64,000 nt of DNA from Ruminococcus sp. Marseille-P6503 (GTDB lineage: Bacteria; Bacillota; Clostridia; Oscillospirales; Ruminococcaceae): contig NZ_UWPB01000001.1 in the NCBI RefSeq assembly GCF_900604945.1, forward strand, positions 496,001-560,000, given 5' to 3'. A model generated the notes under the pieces. It did no database searches. It saw nothing but the letters and a program-made list of their open reading frames with translations, and was not told where the DNA came from. Shown here piece after piece: positions 60,708 through 64,000 of the stretch (positions within the stretch are counted from its first letter, which is position 1; each line of letters starts with the position of its first letter). A program made the position numbers and the translations under genes.

Positions 60708-61523
60708 CTAATGCTTCATACACTTCTTAGCCTTACGCCAGTAGACGTCAAGCTCATCTATGCTCAGGGCGCTCATATCCTGCCCATCTTGCCTTATTAA
60801 ATTTTCGGTCTGCTCGAACCGCGATAGAAATTTGTCGCTCGCCGCTGTAAGGACTTCCTCCGCGTCAAGCTCAAGGTGCCTTGCCGTATTGCAGCATGAA
60901 AATAAAACGTCGCCCAGTTCTTCGGAAATATCGTCTTTTCTGCCGCTTTCAACAGCCTCCCTAAGCTCCCGTATCTCGTCCTCAAGAGATTTAAGAGCGT
61001 CCTCTGCGCAGGCAAAATCCATTCCTGCGCGTTTTGCTCGCTTGCCCAGCTTCTGAGCCCTCATTAGAGCGGGAAATACCCTCGGCACGCTTTTGAGCGT
61101 ATCGGCATACGTTTCCTGTCCCTTGGTTTCCTTTTTTATGGCGTCCCAGTTTTTCAGCACCGTATCAACATTGTCGGCGTCGGTATTGCCGAAAACGTGC
61201 GGATGCCTTATGATAAGCTTTCGGCATACGTCGTTAGCCACGTCGTCAAAGTCAAATATCTCTTTTTCCTTTTCGATCTCCGTATGAAAAACCACCTGAA
61301 GCAGTACGTCCCCCAGCTCCTCCCGAAGCATCTGAGGATCGCCGCAGTCTATAGCGTCTATCACTTCGTAAACCTCTTCAAGAAAATCCTTGCGGATAGA
61401 CTGATGAGTCTGAACCTTATCCCACGGACAGCCGTTTTCGCTTCGGAGTATCCTGACTATCTCTGCAAGATCATAAACATTGTAGGATTCCTTGCTTAAT
61501 ATGCTCTTGATATCGTCCTGCAT
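60708..61523 (-). CDS. mazG: MazG nucleoside triphosphate pyrophosphohydrolase
   Basis: 271-aa house-cleaning enzyme that hydrolyses non-canonical NTPs. Two MazG domains are visible: the N-terminal one with C-P-W-D-K-V-Q-T-H and E-E-x-x-E (about 33-60), and the C-terminal one with E-E-L-G-D-V-L-F-S (about 220-229). ATG 61523 is preceded by GGGAGG 10 bases away; the longer frame has no good site. Confidence 0.92.
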   Translation of the reverse strand: MQDDIKSILSKESYNVYDLAEIVRILRSENGCPWDKVQTHQSIRKDFLEEVYEVIDAIDCGDPQMLREELGDVLLQVVFHTEIEKEKEIFDFDDVANDVCRKLIIRHPHVFGNTDADNVDTVLKNWDAIKKETKGQETYADTLKSVPRVFPALMRAQKLGKRAKRAGMDFACAEDALKSLEDEIRELREAVESGRKDDISEELGDVLFSCCNTARHLELDAEEVLTAASDKFLSRFEQTENLIRQDGQDMSALSIDELDVYWRKAKKCMKH

Positions 61524-61588
61524 AGCCCTAAATACCTCCCTGAAATCCAAAGGATACCTTATAATCATAACTCAAATCGAAAAAAATT

Positions 61589-63301
61589 TCAATAGGTTTT
61601 ATAAATTTTTTTATAAAAAAACGATTTAATCTGCTTTTTCGGCAAAACGCACAATAAATACAGTGAAAAAAAGTACATTATGCTACCTGCAAATATGGAA
61701 ATTAGCAATATAACGCGGTGATTAAGATCAAAAGGAAGATAAACCGACGTAACATCATATAATAATCTGGCAGTCGCTCCGCAGAGAACACCTGAAAAAA
61801 GCGGCTTTACAAATATCTCCTTTGCACTTATTTTTACTCCCGAGGTTTTAAGCAGAGCCGCGGCGGACCATATGCAAATTATACCCTGTGAAATTACAGT
61901 GGAGATCGCGGCGCCGCATATATTCAGCTCAGGGACAGGAATAAGAATAATGTTGAAAATAAGCTTCGCCGCTCCGCTTGCAAGCATTATGATCACCGGA
62001 AGCCTTGCGCTGCCTATTGTCTGCAGCGCTGAAAAGCAGGGGATAGATATACCCATAAATATGACCCCCGCTCCCAGTATCGCGAGCGGAACTACGGATA
62101 CGGCTATTTCGTCTACTCTTCCGCCGTACAGAAATTCAAGTATTTCCTTTGACAAAAGGCTTATTCCAATTCCCGACGGCACAGCTATTACAGAAGTTAT
62201 AAAAAGCATTCCCGACAGGTTTTTCTGTATACAGCTGTGATCCTTTTTTGCCCATGATTCAGCCAGATTGGGAAGAATACTTTTGCCGAACATAGCCGTA
62301 AGCGTCGGAACAAGCCCGAATATTGTCACTGCCAGGCCGGTATACGAGCCGTACACGAAGTTTGGAAGCGTCCGCAAGGTCAGATCGTTTTCGGTAAGGC
62401 TGGAAAAAAGCATTTCGTTTTTTTCCAGCGCCTTTGAAAGGCAGGGGTTTATTGTGATCAGGTCTATCATATTAGTCAGAGTAGTTATTACCGAGGCTAC
62501 AGCTATAGGCACCGCGTATTTGATAAGACGCTTTAAAAGCGCGGCGGTTCTGTCCGTAGATCTGTCCTGCTCCAGCATACGCCGGGTTATTCCGTCGCCG
62601 TGTATTTTTCCTGAAATTATTATGTAAAGACAGCCTATTGCGGTAGCCAGCGATACTCCCAGTATAGACGCGCCGGTCACGAACGGCAGAGCAGCCGCGC
62701 GGGCGTCGTCAATCGTACGGCAGAACCGTCCGAAGCAGCCGCCTGTCTGATAAAAGGAATTTTCCGCGCAATTCATTACCGCATATGCAAAGCCGAGACC
62801 GAATATAAGCTTGAACACCGTTTCAACTATTTCAGATACCGCCGTAGGGATCATGTTTCTAAGCCCTTCGTAGTAGCCTCTTTCAACAGACATTACAGTG
62901 CCCAGAAAAACCGAGGGAGCTACTCCTATAAGGGACCAAACCGCCGAAGGCTCGTGTATCACTCCCGAGGACAGCAGCCCGGACAGAGCGATAACCAGCA
63001 GCGACGCCGCCAGACCCAGAGCGCTGAATAAAAGCATAGATACTCTTTTTATTTTCCGTATGTTGCGGTATCTCTCGAAGGCGTAATTTTCCGCCACCAT
63101 GCGTGATATTGTCGAGGGGATTCCTGAAACGACTATTGCAAATATAGGCGTAAAAACCGCATAGGCGCTGGAGAAGTAACCCATTCCCGTTCCGCCCAGC
63201 ATATGCGTAAGCGGAATTTTATACATAAGCCCCAGAATTTTTGTGATTATGACCATTCCCATAAGAATGGCGGACCCCTTGAGAAAACTTTGCTTTTTCA
63301 A
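61589..63301 (-). CDS. spoVB: SpoVB-like polysaccharide/lipid flippase (MOP family)
   Basis: 570-aa integral membrane protein with about 14 helices, of the MVF/MOP exporter group that includes SpoVB and MurJ. It starts K-K-Q-S-F-L-K-G-S-A-I-L-M-G and carries the conserved N-terminal G-x-x-Y-K-I-P segment. SpoVB moves lipid-linked precursors for spore cortex. TTG start with GGAGG 8 bases before. Gene order with mazG matches yabM-yabN of Bacillus. Confidence 0.85.
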   Translation of the reverse strand: MKKQSFLKGSAILMGMVIITKILGLMYKIPLTHMLGGTGMGYFSSAYAVFTPIFAIVVSGIPSTISRMVAENYAFERYRNIRKIKRVSMLLFSALGLAASLLVIALSGLLSSGVIHEPSAVWSLIGVAPSVFLGTVMSVERGYYEGLRNMIPTAVSEIVETVFKLIFGLGFAYAVMNCAENSFYQTGGCFGRFCRTIDDARAAALPFVTGASILGVSLATAIGCLYIIISGKIHGDGITRRMLEQDRSTDRTAALLKRLIKYAVPIAVASVITTLTNMIDLITINPCLSKALEKNEMLFSSLTENDLTLRTLPNFVYGSYTGLAVTIFGLVPTLTAMFGKSILPNLAESWAKKDHSCIQKNLSGMLFITSVIAVPSGIGISLLSKEILEFLYGGRVDEIAVSVVPLAILGAGVIFMGISIPCFSALQTIGSARLPVIIMLASGAAKLIFNIILIPVPELNICGAAISTVISQGIICIWSAAALLKTSGVKISAKEIFVKPLFSGVLCGATARLLYDVTSVYLPFDLNHRVILLISIFAGSIMYFFSLYLLCVLPKKQIKSFFYKKIYKTY

Positions 63302-63458
63302 AACACATACCTCCGCTTTTCTTACTCTTTCTATTTTATGACAAGCTTTGGGACGTTATTACAGCAGGCTGTCCAAAACCGATTTCAGCAAGGTTGAATG
63401 CTTATCGGTGAAAATGCAATTAAAAAATATAAAAGGTCTTTATTTTTTCTCAGAAGTA

Positions 63459-63467
63459 TGTTATAAT
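63459..63467 (+). promoter_or_regulatory. Extended -10 promoter of the aminotransferase gene
   Basis: TGTTATAAT, a perfect TGnTATAAT, about 55 bp before the ATG; the -35 is weak. Confidence 0.5.
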
Positions 63468-63521
63468 AAAATGTCAGAATATTTATTGCAGATCGGTGAT
63501 CTGCTGAAAGGAATGTTTATA

Positions 63522-64000
63522 ATGAATTATGATTTTTCAGAAAAGGTTTCTCATCTTCAGGCTTCTGCTATCAGAGAGATTTTAAAGTTTACCGCAGACC
63601 CGGAGGTTATATCCTTTGCCGCCGGAAATCCCGCTCCCGAGGCATTTCCCGTTGAAACGCTTACCGAGCTTTCTGCCGAGATCTTTGCGGAAGACCCTAT
63701 TCTTGCGCTTCAGTACAGCGTTACCGAGGGATATACGCCTTTGAGGGACGAGCTTAAAAAGCGTCTGGAAAAAGACGGCATATTTGATCCGGAAGCCGAC
63801 GAGCTTATCATAACCAGCGGAGCTCAGCAGGCAAACGAGCTTACCGCCAAGGTAATGTGCGACGAGGGGGATACGCTAGTTTGCGAGGCGCCCTGCTTTA
63901 TAGGCTCGCTCAACGCTTTCAAATCCTACAATGTCGATCTGCGCGGAGTTACTCTTGACCCTGACGGTATAAATCTTGAAGAGCTGGAGAAGGTTCTGAG
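63522..64000 (+). CDS. PLP-dependent aminotransferase (class I/II), partial
   Basis: First 159 codons of an aminotransferase that continues past the window end. It has the fold-type I N-terminal pattern: I-S-F-A-A-G-N-P-A-P at about 28-37, G-Y-T-P-L-R-D near 68-74, and the PLP-phosphate region T-S-G-A-Q-Q-A (about 93-99). It resembles the aromatic/2-aminoadipate (LysN/ARO8-like) group. GAAAGGA precedes the ATG. Confidence 0.85.
   Translation, partial: MNYDFSEKVSHLQASAIREILKFTADPEVISFAAGNPAPEAFPVETLTELSAEIFAEDPILALQYSVTEGYTPLRDELKKRLEKDGIFDPEADELIITSGAQQANELTAKVMCDEGDTLVCEAPCFIGSLNAFKSYNVDLRGVTLDPDGINLEELEKVL

Overview
The window comes from a spore-forming, low-to-mid GC Clostridia-type Firmicute. 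The best guess is an Oscillospirales/Ruminococcus-like gut fibre degrader. The evidence is cotJABC, spoIIID, a spoVB-mazG-S4 block, an OmpR/LytTR regulatory style, and a secreted GH5 glycanase next to large surface proteins. This placement is inference; no 16S gene is present.

Layout. 1-8.7 kb holds housekeeping genes: the end of the ATP synthase operon (atpD, atpC), a Na/phosphate cotransporter with a PhoU-like tail, the NAD-salvage pair pncA-pncB, a 750-bp non-coding stretch with two structured regions, and a two-component pair. 9-17.7 kb is a carbohydrate/surface island: a LytTR regulator, a GH5 endoglucanase, a FIVAR/MBG surface protein, a secreted protein made of three copies of one domain, and a second Ser/Asp-rich surface protein. 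17.7-19.3 kb holds a DUF2383-like protein, a ferredoxin and the spore-coat operon cotJA-cotJB-cotJC.

The main discovery is that cotJC (spore-coat manganese catalase) is split in two by a complete 39.7-kb siphophage genome. The 5' part ends at 19348 and the 3' part resumes at 58994. Both junctions carry the same 10 bp (GAACTCGCTC), and joining them restores an open 199-codon cotJC in frame through the metal-ligand motif E-E-L-A-H. A large serine recombinase gene ends 32 bp from the left junction. This is the architecture of the skin element in sigK and of SPbeta in spsM of Bacillus subtilis, where the mother cell excises the element to rebuild a sporulation gene. The host operon has a sigma-K-like promoter, and spoIIID, with a sigma-E-like promoter, lies directly downstream.

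The prophage reads: recombinase, lipoprotein and Mrr-like nuclease (minus strand); a lysogeny switch with consensus promoters that carry operators in their spacers, plus two LexA-box-like sites; early genes; recombination/replication genes (SbcC-like ATPase, Sak4-like, DUF669, helicase, PriCT-2/AAA primase-helicase); a candidate origin; RusA; a late regulator; a structured RNA; an AT-rich two-gene module resembling RexA-RexB in layout; terminase, portal and head genes (one carrying a fused JAMM/RadC-like domain); tail genes with a -1 frameshift; a minus-strand cargo block of lipoproteins and membrane proteins; then holin and GH25 lysozyme.

59.5-64 kb returns to the chromosome: spoIIID, then on the minus strand an S4 RNA-binding protein, HU, MazG and SpoVB, and the start of a PLP aminotransferase that runs off the window.
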